Notes: a model not told the origin generated them from the letters alone. Numbered from the stretch's first letter, positions 1 through 5,414 are shown. The stretch is 16,164 nt of DNA from CAYZPE01 sp964626625 (GCA_964626625.1 CAZVFV010000014.1:1-16164), one strand, 5' to 3'. Made by a program: numbers and translations.

Positions 1-77
1 TGCCTGAGCCGGCAACTCTGGTACTTCTTGGTTTCGGCGCTGTTGGACTGTGTGTCCGACGTCGGCGTTTCGCCTGA
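1..77 (+). CDS. 3' end of a PEP-CTERM-type surface protein (5' truncated by window edge)
   Basis: Only the last 24 codons are visible, in the frame beginning at base 3 and ending with TGA at 75-77. The peptide starts with Pro-Glu-Pro, continues with a hydrophobic stretch of about 15 residues (ATLVLLGFGAVGLCV) and ends with RRRRFA. This three-part layout is that of the PEP-CTERM sorting signal, which in known systems is cut by an exosortase after export. The tail is clearly richer in G and C than the genes that follow. The body of the protein is outside the window, so its function cannot be stated. A chance open frame is unlikely because motif order, spacing and terminal arginine cluster all fit and a terminator follows directly. 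Confidence 0.6.
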   Translation, partial: PEPATLVLLGFGAVGLCVRRRRFA

Positions 78-105
78 GTAGATAGTTCTTTCTGGAGAAA
101 AATAC

Positions 106-136
106 AGCCCCGCGAACGTAAGTTCGCGGGGCTTTT
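106..136 (+). terminator. Intrinsic terminator after the PEP-CTERM gene
   Basis: A perfect 12-bp stem (106-117 with 122-133) and a GTAA loop are followed by a short T run. The stem is rich in G and C. It closes the gene ending at 77 and isolates it from the DedA-like gene. Confidence 0.88.
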
Positions 137-138
137 GC

Positions 139-144
139 TATGAT
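139..144 (+). promoter_or_regulatory. -10 element (TATGAT) of the DedA-like gene
   Basis: TATGAT ends exactly 6 nt before the ATG at 151, the spacing expected when transcription starts at the first base of the start codon. It would overlap the alternative ATG at 145, which argues for 151 as the start. Confidence 0.5.
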
Positions 145-150
145 ATGGAG

Positions 151-744
151 ATGTACGAATTTATTGTGAATAATATTATTGCTTCAAAATTTATTTCATA
201 CCTACTTATTTTTGTCGGTAATTTTCTTGAAGGTGATGTGACTGTAATAACCTCATCTTTTTTGGCACACCAAGGGTTGTTGTATTTTCCGGCAGTTTTA
301 TTTTTTTCATTTTTAGGTATTACTGTAGGAGATATATGTTGGTTTTGGTTTGGATCTTTTTTATTTACAAAAAATTCAAAATGGAGAAAGAAGATAGATT
401 CTATAACGGCACCATTTGATTCTGCATTAATGAAAAGACCTTTTCATATAATGCTCCTGACGAAGTTTGCTTACGGCATACATCATCCTTTACTTACGCG
501 TATGCACATCAACGGTGTGACCTTTAAGAATTTTATGAAGTTGGATTTTGCTACTAATGTTATCTGGCTTACAACAGTTGCGAGTATTGGTTATTTTCTC
601 GGTCTTTCGTATGAAGTTCTCAAACCGTATGTTCGTTTCGGAGAGGTTTTTCTACTCTTAGGTATAATTTTATTTGTTATGTTCGAGAAACGTTTAATTA
701 AAAATACAAAAAAAGAGATTCAGGAAGATGTGGTAAAAGAGTAG
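151..744 (+). CDS. DedA / VTT-domain family integral membrane protein
   Basis: The protein has 197 residues with about four to five hydrophobic segments. It resembles the DedA (SNARE-associated, VTT) family: an N-terminal hydrophobic stretch with a conserved acidic residue (NFLEGD), a glycine-rich segment with GD (LGITVGDICW), then a central lysine-rich loop and a TKFAYGIHHPLL region in the place of the family's RF-PG motif. Members with known roles flip or scavenge lipid carriers or support membrane homeostasis; the substrate here cannot be read from sequence. The ATG at 145 is also in frame, but the -10 element at 139-144 fits a leaderless start at 151. The C-terminal tail is charged and cytoplasmic-like. 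The ABC exporter begins 21 nt downstream with its own -10. Confidence 0.62.
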   Translation: MYEFIVNNIIASKFISYLLIFVGNFLEGDVTVITSSFLAHQGLLYFPAVLFFSFLGITVGDICWFWFGSFLFTKNSKWRKKIDSITAPFDSALMKRPFHIMLLTKFAYGIHHPLLTRMHINGVTFKNFMKLDFATNVIWLTTVASIGYFLGLSYEVLKPYVRFGEVFLLLGIILFVMFEKRLIKNTKKEIQEDVVKE

Positions 745-747
745 TGG

Positions 748-753
748 TATACT
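748..753 (+). promoter_or_regulatory. -10 element (TATACT) of the ABC exporter genes
   Basis: TATACT ends 12 nt before the ATG at 766, implying a 5' leader of only about 5 nt. No Shine-Dalgarno sequence is present. Confidence 0.45.
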
Positions 754-765
754 TACTTTCTTAAT

Positions 766-1545
766 ATGATCTCGGTTAAAAATCTCACAAAAAAATACGG
801 AAAATTTACTGCGGTAGATGATGTTTCTTTCTCTGTAGAAAAAGGAGAAATTTTTGCTTTTCTTGGTCCAAATGGAGCAGGGAAGACAACAACTATTAAA
901 ATGCTTACAACTCTTCTTCGTCCAACAGAAGGAGAAATTTTTCTCAATGGTCATAATGTAAAAAAGAAGCCACGTGATACTCGAAAATCTTTTGGAATTG
1001 TTTTCCAAGACCCAAGTCTTGATAATGAACTTACTGCGTATGAGAATATGCAATTTCATGCAATTTTGTATGGACTTTCATCTTCTTTATATAAAGAAAG
1101 AATACAAAGTCTTCTTTCTCTTGTTGAATTATGGGACAGAAAAGATTCTTTTGTTAAGACATTTTCTGGTGGAATGAAGCGTCGGTTAGAAATTGCACGA
1201 GGACTACTTCATCATCCAAAGGTATTGTTTTTGGACGAGCCGACTATTGGTCTTGATCCACAGACAAGAAATTTGATCTGGAATTATATAAAAGATTTAA
1301 ATAAAAAAGAGGGGGTTACAGTTTTCTTTACAACACATCACATGGAGGAGGTTGAGAGAATGGCAGAGAGGATTGCAATTATTGACCATGGGAAAATAAT
1401 TGCATCCGGAACACCTGATGAAATACGAAAACAAACAGGTGCAGAAAATATTGAAGATGCTTTTATAAAACTTACAGGAAATACTGTGAGGGCAGAATCG
1501 TCTGATTTTAGTAAAAGCACTTTAAGTGGTTTTAGAAAAATGTAA
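766..1545 (+). CDS. ABC-2 type exporter, ATP-binding subunit (DrrA/CcmA-like)
   Basis: A 259-residue ABC ATPase with all nucleotide-binding motifs in order: Walker A GPNGAGKT (34-41), Q-loop glutamine at 81, signature FSGGM (133-137), Walker B VLFLDEP (153-159) and H-loop TTHHMEE with the switch histidine near 191. The TTHHMEE and IGLDP wording matches the DrrA-like drug/lipid exporter group. It should power the permease encoded next, since its stop codon (1543-1545) is one base before the permease ATG. Residues after about 215 form a short variable tail. The exported substrate is unknown; lipids, surface polysaccharides or toxic compounds are all possible for this family. Confidence 0.93.
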   Translation: MISVKNLTKKYGKFTAVDDVSFSVEKGEIFAFLGPNGAGKTTTIKMLTTLLRPTEGEIFLNGHNVKKKPRDTRKSFGIVFQDPSLDNELTAYENMQFHAILYGLSSSLYKERIQSLLSLVELWDRKDSFVKTFSGGMKRRLEIARGLLHHPKVLFLDEPTIGLDPQTRNLIWNYIKDLNKKEGVTVFFTTHHMEEVERMAERIAIIDHGKIIASGTPDEIRKQTGAENIEDAFIKLTGNTVRAESSDFSKSTLSGFRKM

Positions 1546-1546
1546 T

Positions 1547-2293
1547 ATGAGAACGATATATATATTATGGTTAAGACAGCTCAAGCGCTTTATTCGTAAG
1601 AAGGCGAGTCTTGTTGGTGCATTGGGACAGCCTCTTATTTTTCTCGTTGCATTTGGTTTTGGGCTGGGTCCTGTTTTTGCTCGAGCTGGAGGGGTAGATT
1701 ATATTCAGTTTCTTTCACCAGGAATTATTGGCATGACGGTACTTTTTACTTCAATCTTTACTGGTGTTGAAGTGATATGGGATAAGCAGTTTGGTTTTCT
1801 TAAAGAAACATTCGTTGCTCCGGTTTCTCGATTTGAGATCCTCTTAGGTAAAGTGTTGGGCGGTGCGACAGTTGCTATAGTTCAAGGTATTCTTGTTTTT
1901 CTCATAACTTTACTTGTTGGATTTAGAGTAGAAAATCTTGCCCTTATTCCACTTGCATTTGTCTTTCTTTCTTTGATTGCGATTCTTTTCTCAGCTGTAG
2001 GAGTTACGATTGCGGCACGTCTTGATGATATGCAAGGCTTTCCACTTATTATTAATTTTGTTATTCAGCCTTTGTTTTATCTTTCAGGAGCTTTGTTTCC
2101 ACTTGAGGGTCTACCTAAATTTCTTGAAATTATAACCAAGATTAACCCACTCTCATACGGCGTTGACGGTCTTCGAGGTGCTTTGACAGGTATCTCTCAT
2201 TTTTCTTCAATAAACAGTTTGCTTGTTTTGAGTATTTCACTTGTCCTTGTGATGCTTGTAGGTACATATCAATTTTCAAAAGTTGAGATTTAG
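1547..2293 (+). CDS. ABC-2 type exporter, permease subunit
   Basis: A 248-residue membrane protein with about six hydrophobic segments and the ABC-2 permease hallmarks: an N-terminal amphipathic basic stretch (LKRFIRKKASLVG), the cytoplasmic loop GFLKETFVAPVSRFEILLGK, and a C-terminal half with PLFYLSGALFPLEGLP followed by NPLSYGVDGLRG. It is the membrane partner of the preceding ATPase, and the one-base gap implies translational coupling. A GTG at 1526 is in frame, but that start would overlap the ATPase and add only seven poorly conserved residues, so ATG 1547 is preferred. Confidence 0.9.
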   Translation: MRTIYILWLRQLKRFIRKKASLVGALGQPLIFLVAFGFGLGPVFARAGGVDYIQFLSPGIIGMTVLFTSIFTGVEVIWDKQFGFLKETFVAPVSRFEILLGKVLGGATVAIVQGILVFLITLLVGFRVENLALIPLAFVFLSLIAILFSAVGVTIAARLDDMQGFPLIINFVIQPLFYLSGALFPLEGLPKFLEIITKINPLSYGVDGLRGALTGISHFSSINSLLVLSISLVLVMLVGTYQFSKVEI

Positions 2294-2312
2294 TAGGTTG
2301 GAGGTCTAGTCC

Positions 2313-2353
2313 ATTAGATAGCGATGCTGATTTTGGTTTTTTTACTATCTAAT
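2313..2353. repeat. Inverted repeat after the exporter permease
   Basis: ATTAGATAG (2313-2321) and CTATCTAAT (2345-2353) form a 9-bp inverted repeat around a 23-nt spacer with a T-rich stretch. A related TTATCTAAC lies at 2392-2400. It could be a weak terminator-like structure for the exporter genes, but the stem is AT-rich and no clear T run follows. Confidence 0.3.
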
Positions 2354-2404
2354 TTGTGCCTAATAATTTTCTCTCACCAAGTACTTTTTTCTTATCTAAC
2401 GGGG

Positions 2405-2410
2405 TATAAT
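2405..2410 (+). promoter_or_regulatory. Possible -10 element (TATAAT) upstream of the DUF1059 gene
   Basis: A perfect TATAAT that would give a leader of about 65 nt for the gene at 2482. The leader would contain the imperfect hairpin at 2414-2436. No convincing -35 sequence was seen, and a closer start from the AT-rich stretch at 2437-2481 is also possible. Confidence 0.35.
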
Positions 2411-2413
2411 TAA

Positions 2414-2436
2414 GTCGGACACCTTCTTGTGGTCGA
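2414..2436. repeat. Imperfect CGACC-type palindrome
   Basis: TCGGACAC pairs with GTGGTCGA across a 7-nt spacer with one G-T pair and one mismatch. The right part, CTTGTGGTCGA (2426-2436), is identical to 2846-2856 in the palindrome inside the lipoprotein gene. Confidence 0.4.
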
Positions 2437-2481
2437 TATTATAAATACAGCACGTAATGTGTTGTTAATATTTTTTTATAT

Positions 2482-2670
2482 ATGAAATTAGCTTGTAAAG
2501 ATATAGACCCTCAATCTAAGTGTGACTTTGAATCTCATGGTGGTAGTAAAACAGAAACTGCTGGTAAGATGCTTGACCATGCAAAGGAGATGCATGCTGG
2601 TAATTTAGCAGAGATGAATATGTCAAATGATGACACGATGAGAATGTTTGAAGGAAAGGTGAGAGAGTAG
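2482..2670 (+). CDS. DUF1059-like small protein
   Basis: A 62-residue soluble protein. The pattern MKLACKDIDPQSKCDFESHG, then a TETAGKMLDHAKEMHAGN segment, matches the DUF1059 family, whose members are about 60 residues with two cysteines near the N-terminus (here C5 and C14) and a conserved DHAKxxH segment. The family has no established function; the Cys and His residues would allow metal binding, but that is speculation. No Shine-Dalgarno precedes the ATG; the preceding bases are almost all T and A. A strong terminator follows 22 nt after the stop, so it appears to be a single-gene unit. Confidence 0.7.
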   Translation: MKLACKDIDPQSKCDFESHGGSKTETAGKMLDHAKEMHAGNLAEMNMSNDDTMRMFEGKVRE

Positions 2671-3200
2671 GGTTTTTGTTTCCAGATATGAAAAAACCCA
2701 AGCGCTGAGCGCTTGGGTTTTGGAGTATTTTATTGATGAATGAGACATTTTTTCTCATACTCTCAATAAGATTATCCATTTCCTTCTCCTCCTCTTTTGT
2801 TGCTTTTCGGAAGATGAAGATGGTGAACCCATCTTTATGCTCGACCTTGTGGTCGAGCCACCTCCCGGGAGAATGTTTGGCGAGTTGTATTCTCGCCCAC
2901 TTCCTCCTTTCCCCTGGTTTAAGAATTTCGATCTTCTCAGTGGGGTTTGCTCCTTGCGGTATTACAACTCCCGCATAGATCAAACCATCTTTCTCAATGG
3001 TTTTGATGTACCGACCTTGTTCAAGGTCGGTAGCTCCTTCGGGGATNNNNNNNNNNNNNNNNNNNNNNNNNNNNNNNNNNNNNNNNNNNNNNNNNNNNNN
3101 NNNNNNNNNNNNNNNNNNNNNNNNNNNNNNNNNNNNNNNNNNNNNNTTCTCCGCATCCAACAAGGATGAAGAGGAAAGCGACAAACAGGAAGTTTTTCAT
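2516..3200 (-). CDS. Predicted lipoprotein of unknown function, interrupted by an assembly gap
   Basis: The start is ATG at 3200-3198, with GGAG on the minus strand (3208-3211) seven nt upstream. The first 18 residues, MKNFLFVAFLFILVGCGE, are a lipoprotein signal peptide with lipobox LVGC, so the protein should be lipid-anchored outside the cytoplasmic membrane. The 100-N gap removes an unknown number of residues. After it the frame reads a hydrophilic domain (GRYIKTIEKDGLIYAGVVIP and following) that I do not recognise, ending with a charged helix rich in Lys and Glu. The frames before and after the N run do not match, which means little because 100 N is a placeholder. The open frame does not stop until 2516, passing through the terminator at 2691-2721 and across the DUF1059 gene in antisense; the residues below about position 2690 are probably not real. 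Confidence 0.55.
2691..2721. terminator. Bidirectional intrinsic terminator
   Basis: A perfect 13-bp stem (2693-2705 with 2709-2721) and a TGA loop. On + it ends in TTTT and closes the DUF1059 gene; on - the A run at 2691-2696 becomes a U tract and would close the lipoprotein gene. Confidence 0.87.
2839..2858. repeat. Intragenic palindrome (CGACC family)
   Basis: GCTCGACC (2839-2846) and GGTCGAGC (2851-2858) form an 8-bp stem with a TTGT spacer, inside the lipoprotein coding region and read in frame. Confidence 0.6.
3009..3032. repeat. Intragenic palindrome (CGACC family)
   Basis: TACCGACCTTG (3009-3019) and CAAGGTCGGTA (3022-3032) are perfect 11-bp arms around TT. It shares the CGACCTTGT core with the palindrome at 2839-2858 and is likewise read in frame by the lipoprotein gene. 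Confidence 0.65.
3047..3146. other. Assembly gap (100 N)
   Basis: Exactly 100 undetermined bases inside the lipoprotein gene; a conventional placeholder, so the true length and the frame across it are unknown. Confidence 0.99.
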
Positions 3201-3251
3201 TGTGAAGCTCCGTCATGGGTTTGTGTGAATGTGCCTAGGTAATAAAAGCAA

Positions 3252-3282
3252 ATAATGACGGTAGTCTGACTACCGTCATTAT
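3252..3282. repeat. 31-bp near-perfect palindrome between divergent genes
   Basis: Arms 3252-3266 and 3268-3282 are perfectly complementary over 15 bp around one central T; the arm core is AATGACGGTAGTC. It lies between the divergent lipoprotein (start 3200, -) and AlkD (start 3310, +) genes. It has no T run directly after it on either strand, so it looks more like an operator or cruciform than a terminator. Confidence 0.6.
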
Positions 3283-3297
3283 GCCTAAATTTATGTA

Positions 3298-3303
3298 TAT
3301 AAT
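3298..3303 (+). promoter_or_regulatory. -10 element (TATAAT) of the AlkD gene, leaderless
   Basis: A perfect TATAAT ends 6 nt before the ATG at 3310, placing the expected transcription start on the A of the start codon. No ribosome binding site is present. Confidence 0.65.
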
Positions 3304-3309
3304 AGACGC

Positions 3310-4014
3310 ATGTCTCTTCAGGAAATTCAAAAAGAACTGCAAAAAGCTTCAAATAAAGAAAAGGCAAAGGATTTTGCAAGATTTTTCAAAACAGGAAAAG
3401 GTGAATATGGAGAAGGGGATATTTTTATCGGCATTACTGTTCCTGTGCAGAGGAAAATCGCTCATAGTTTTCCCACTCTTTCACTTGAAGATATAAAATC
3501 TCTACTTCAAAATAATATTCATGAGTATCGATTTACAGCCCTTGAGAATGTAACTTTTCAATATGAACAAGGAGGCGAGAAAAAGAAAAGAGAGATTTTT
3601 AATTTTTATTTACAACAAACTGCAAGAATAAATAACTGGGACTTGGTCGATACGTCAGCTTCGTATGTTGTTGGGAATTTCTTACTAAACAAAGAGAGGA
3701 AGGTTTTGTATAAACTTGCGAAATCAAAATCTCTTTGGGAAAGGCGAATTGCAATCGTGGCTACGTATTATTTTATTCAAAAAGGAGACTTACAAGATAC
3801 ATTTACAATATCCGAAATGCTTTTGTCTGATACGCATGACCTTATTCATAAAGCTGTTGGGTGGATGCTTCGAGAATCTGGAAAAAAAGATGAAACCTTA
3901 TTTAAGGCTTTCTTAAAGAAACACTATAAAAATATGCCACGAACAGCTTTGCGTTACGCAATAGAGAAATTTCCAGAGTTGGAAAGGAAGAAATATTTAA
4001 AAGGCTTGATATAA
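3310..4014 (+). CDS. AlkD-like DNA alkylation repair glycosylase
   Basis: A 234-residue all-helical HEAT-like repeat protein of the DNA alkylation repair (AlkC/AlkD) family, which removes alkylated bases such as N3- and N7-alkylpurines from DNA in the cytoplasm. The family signatures are present: GDIFIGITVPVQRKIA near residues 36-51, NNWDLVDTSA with W110 and D114 (the Trp/Asp pair of the active site), WERRIAIV with arginines 145-146, DLIHKAVGWMLRESGK with W185, and the C-terminal MPRTALRYAIEKF. Length is normal for the family. The start is fixed by a leaderless-type -10. The stop codon (4012-4014) lies inside the -10 of the next transcription unit, so the two genes are packed as tightly as possible but separately promoted. 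Confidence 0.93.
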   Translation: MSLQEIQKELQKASNKEKAKDFARFFKTGKGEYGEGDIFIGITVPVQRKIAHSFPTLSLEDIKSLLQNNIHEYRFTALENVTFQYEQGGEKKKREIFNFYLQQTARINNWDLVDTSASYVVGNFLLNKERKVLYKLAKSKSLWERRIAIVATYYFIQKGDLQDTFTISEMLLSDTHDLIHKAVGWMLRESGKKDETLFKAFLKKHYKNMPRTALRYAIEKFPELERKKYLKGLI

Positions 4015-4015
4015 T
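4007..4015 (+). promoter_or_regulatory. Extended -10 promoter for the structured leader at 4022-4315
   Basis: TGATATAAT is a perfect extended -10 (TG-n-TATAAT) overlapping the AlkD stop codon. Its expected start is near 4022. There is no recognisable -35, which extended -10 promoters often do without. Confidence 0.6.
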
Positions 4016-4021
4016 AAAGGG

Positions 4022-4105
4022 ATGAATCCCGTTAGAGATCCTGCCTTTGCCGGCAGGCAGGTGCGGTCGCTCGCGGGTACATATATTTTAGGTAGTTTAT
4101 TGTGA
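4022..4105 (+). CDS. Possible leaderless 27-codon leader peptide
   Basis: An ATG lies 6 nt after the TATAAT, the same spacing as the leaderless genes here. It opens a 27-codon frame (MNPVRDPAFAGR and onward) ending with TGA at 4103-4105, just inside the conserved RNA element starting at 4096. The frame covers the left arm of the 13-bp inverted repeat. It could be a translated leader controlling the downstream fold, or chance. No homology is recognised. Confidence 0.25.
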   Translation: MNPVRDPAFAGRQVRSLAGTYILGSLL

Positions 4106-4317
4106 TTGCGGAGAATGCTCTGAAGCTCTGCTTCGAGGTTGAATCCGCAAGTACAAAAAGAGTCGGCGGAGCCGATACTCTTGCAACAAAGTTTTCCTTG
4201 TTGCTTCGCCTAATACCTCGTCTATTGCAGCGAGGATAGGACGAAGCAAAACTTTATTAACTAATTGAAAGACTTGTTGTGATTCTTTGTTGGATCGCGA
4301 CCTGTCTCTAACGGGAT
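4026..4317. repeat. 13-bp inverted repeats bounding the 4026-4317 leader
   Basis: ATCCCGTTAGAGA (4026-4038) and TCTCTAACGGGAT (4305-4317) are exact reverse complements about 266 nt apart. The right arm contains the first two bases of the ATG at 4316. An 8-bp direct repeat GGGATGAA occurs at 4019-4026 and 4313-4320. Inside, GGTCGC (4065-4070) can pair with GCGACC (4297-4302), and CCTGCC/GGCAGG (4040-4045, 4052-4057) form a local hairpin. The arms could be the closing stem of a folded leader RNA or the terminal repeats of a small non-autonomous element. Confidence 0.6.
4096..4259 (+). ncRNA. Structured leader RNA element, copy A (shared with the groES leader)
   Basis: This 164-nt noncoding element is homologous to 13924-14089. 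Block 4096-4159 matches 58 of 64 positions and 4185-4216 matches 29 of 32; AGGACGA and a terminal TTTATTA are identical. Predicted helices: TTGCGGA/TCCGCAA (4106-4112, 4144-4150); CTC/GAG and GAAGC/GCTTC (4118-4120, 4135-4137; 4122-4126, 4130-4134); CGGC/GCCG (4164-4167, 4171-4174); TTGCTTCG/CGAAGCAA (4201-4208, 4242-4249) enclosing CCTCG/CGAGG (4216-4220, 4231-4235). A competing helix GCAACAA/TTGTTGC (4183-4189, 4198-4204) uses the same TTGC. Indels between copies are not multiples of three, so it is not coding. It lies between a promoter and the exported-protein gene at 4316. Confidence 0.65.
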
Positions 4318-4876
4318 GAAAACATTAATTACACTAGCAGTTACAGTTTTAATTATTTTAGGAGGCATTGGTTACTATGTAACTGAAAAGGGTATTTCAG
4401 GTATGAAATCATATTCATCTGATACATATGGGATTTCTTTTAAATATCCTTCGAACTATATTTTAAAGGAAGGGTTAACTTCAGGAAGTGCTGAAAGATA
4501 CCATTATGCTATTTCATTGTTTGAAGACACTGAATTTAATAGAAAATTTGTAGAGGGTAAGGTGGAAACTGCAACTGAAGGACCAACTGCTATTACGTTT
4601 GATATTTATCAAAACAATTTGGACACGATGACTCTCTTGGGATGGATGAACAGTTCTAGTTTTTCTAACTTTAAGTTAAGTGACGGTACGCATACACTTG
4701 TAAAAGTCTCTGGTAAAGAAGCTGTGAGATATAGCTGGGATGGTTTGTATCAAGGTGATACCGTAGCGTTTATTTCAGGGGATAATCTTATTGCAGGAAG
4801 TGTGACCTATATAACGCCCGAAGATGTTAATCGAAAAGATTTTGAAGAAATATTAAAAAGTGTGAAATTGAAATAG
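4316..4876 (+). CDS. Exported or membrane-anchored protein of unknown function (PsbP-like fold possible)
   Basis: A 186-residue protein with an N-terminal hydrophobic segment (residues about 3-23, TLITLAVTVLIILGGIGYY) acting as signal anchor, followed by a soluble extracytoplasmic domain. YGISFKYPSNYIL at about 38-50 is the opening strand seen in PsbP-like and related small exported domains in many bacteria; I cannot confirm the family by eye. No lipobox and no catalytic motif are visible. The ATG lies in the right arm of a 13-bp long-range inverted repeat, and no Shine-Dalgarno sequence precedes it, so leader folding could hide the start. It is followed directly by a strong terminator, making a single-gene unit with a 294-nt leader. 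Confidence 0.75.
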   Translation: MKTLITLAVTVLIILGGIGYYVTEKGISGMKSYSSDTYGISFKYPSNYILKEGLTSGSAERYHYAISLFEDTEFNRKFVEGKVETATEGPTAITFDIYQNNLDTMTLLGWMNSSSFSNFKLSDGTHTLVKVSGKEAVRYSWDGLYQGDTVAFISGDNLIAGSVTYITPEDVNRKDFEEILKSVKLK

Positions 4877-4910
4877 AAAAATCCCTGAACTTTTGTTCAG
4901 GGATTTTTTT
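4877..4910. terminator. Intrinsic terminator (14-bp stem) between convergent genes
   Basis: AAAAATCCCTGAAC (4877-4890) and its exact complement (4895-4908) flank a TTTT loop; the + strand ends in a run of T to 4910. The A run on the left gives a U tract on the minus strand, so it can also serve the convergent gene at 4929-5321. Confidence 0.9.
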
Positions 4911-4928
4911 GTAGAAACACAAGTCCTG

Positions 4929-5321
4929 TTAAGCAACCACAGCAGGTCGCTGAAAGGGTTCTGATTTTGGGTGTTTACATCGACGCACAAAAGCATACCC
5001 ACCTTCAATATTGACGACTCTGCAAGAAAGTATCGCTCCAGATGGGGTGTAATAAACACCACGATCTTTTTTGAGTCTAATGACAACCACACCTCCTTGT
5101 GTGCTAAGTGGAAAACATGGTTCAGGATTACTTCCGTGTTGAAGGCCGATCCATTGATCTTTATTCTGTTCGTTGTCACTATACAGACCTTTTTTTTCAA
5201 GATCAGATTTTCTCTTCGTGAGGTATTTAAAAATGACACCTTCAATCAAAACCCCAATGAGTACAATAAGAAGGATGGTAAATACAATAAGAACGCTAAG
5301 GATGATGGTAGAAAGGCTCAC
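4929..5321 (-). CDS. Small single-span membrane protein, function unknown
   Basis: A 130-residue protein. The start is taken as GTG at 5321-5319 because AAGGAG (minus strand, 5327-5332) lies five nt upstream, a clear Shine-Dalgarno; the ATG at 5348 is in frame but has none. One long transmembrane segment (STIILSVLIVFTILLIVLIGVLIEGVIF, split here as residues about 3-30) is followed by a basic stretch (KYLTKRKSDLEKKG) and a soluble domain of about 85 residues with three cysteines and GGVVVIRLKKDRGVYYTPSG, then NIEGGYAFVRRC. By charge the N-terminus is probably outside and the domain cytoplasmic. I do not recognise the family. It is divergent from the gene at 5452, and overlapping promoters share the space. 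Confidence 0.65.
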   Translation of the reverse strand: MSLSTIILSVLIVFTILLIVLIGVLIEGVIFKYLTKRKSDLEKKGLYSDNEQNKDQWIGLQHGSNPEPCFPLSTQGGVVVIRLKKDRGVYYTPSGAILSCRVVNIEGGYAFVRRCKHPKSEPFQRPAVVA

Positions 5322-5363
5322 GAAGACTCCTTGTGTGTGAAAGTACAATACATAACTAAATGT

Positions 5364-5391
5364 AATATATAATAATAAAAATATTTGTCAA
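5364..5391 (-). promoter_or_regulatory. Promoter of the 4929-5321 gene
   Basis: On the minus strand TTGACA (5391-5386) is followed after 16 nt by TATATT (5369-5364). The expected leader is about 35 nt and carries the AAGGAG site. The -35 overlaps TTGTCA (5385-5390) read on the opposite strand. Confidence 0.55.
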
Positions 5392-5414
5392 ATTATGTAT
5401 ACTTTTTGTATACT
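5385..5414 (+). promoter_or_regulatory. Promoter and paired GTATAC operator-like sites upstream of 5452
   Basis: TTGTCA (5385-5390), 18 nt and TATACT (5409-5414) form a plausible promoter for the gene at 5452. GTATAC occurs at 5397-5402 and 5408-5413, 11 bp apart, one helical turn, so a dimeric repressor could bind here and block both divergent promoters. A tandem 10-bp repeat (TAACTTAATG, TAACTTAACG) follows at 5428-5447. Confidence 0.4.

Noticed and set aside
145..150. ATG 145 as start of the DedA-like gene
   Set aside because: It would fall directly after the -10 element, upstream of the expected transcription start; ATG 151 fits better, though 145 cannot be fully excluded.
1526..1546. 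GTG start of the ABC permease overlapping the ATPase gene
   Set aside because: ATG 1547, one base after the ATPase stop, gives the normal N-terminus; the extra residues look non-conserved.
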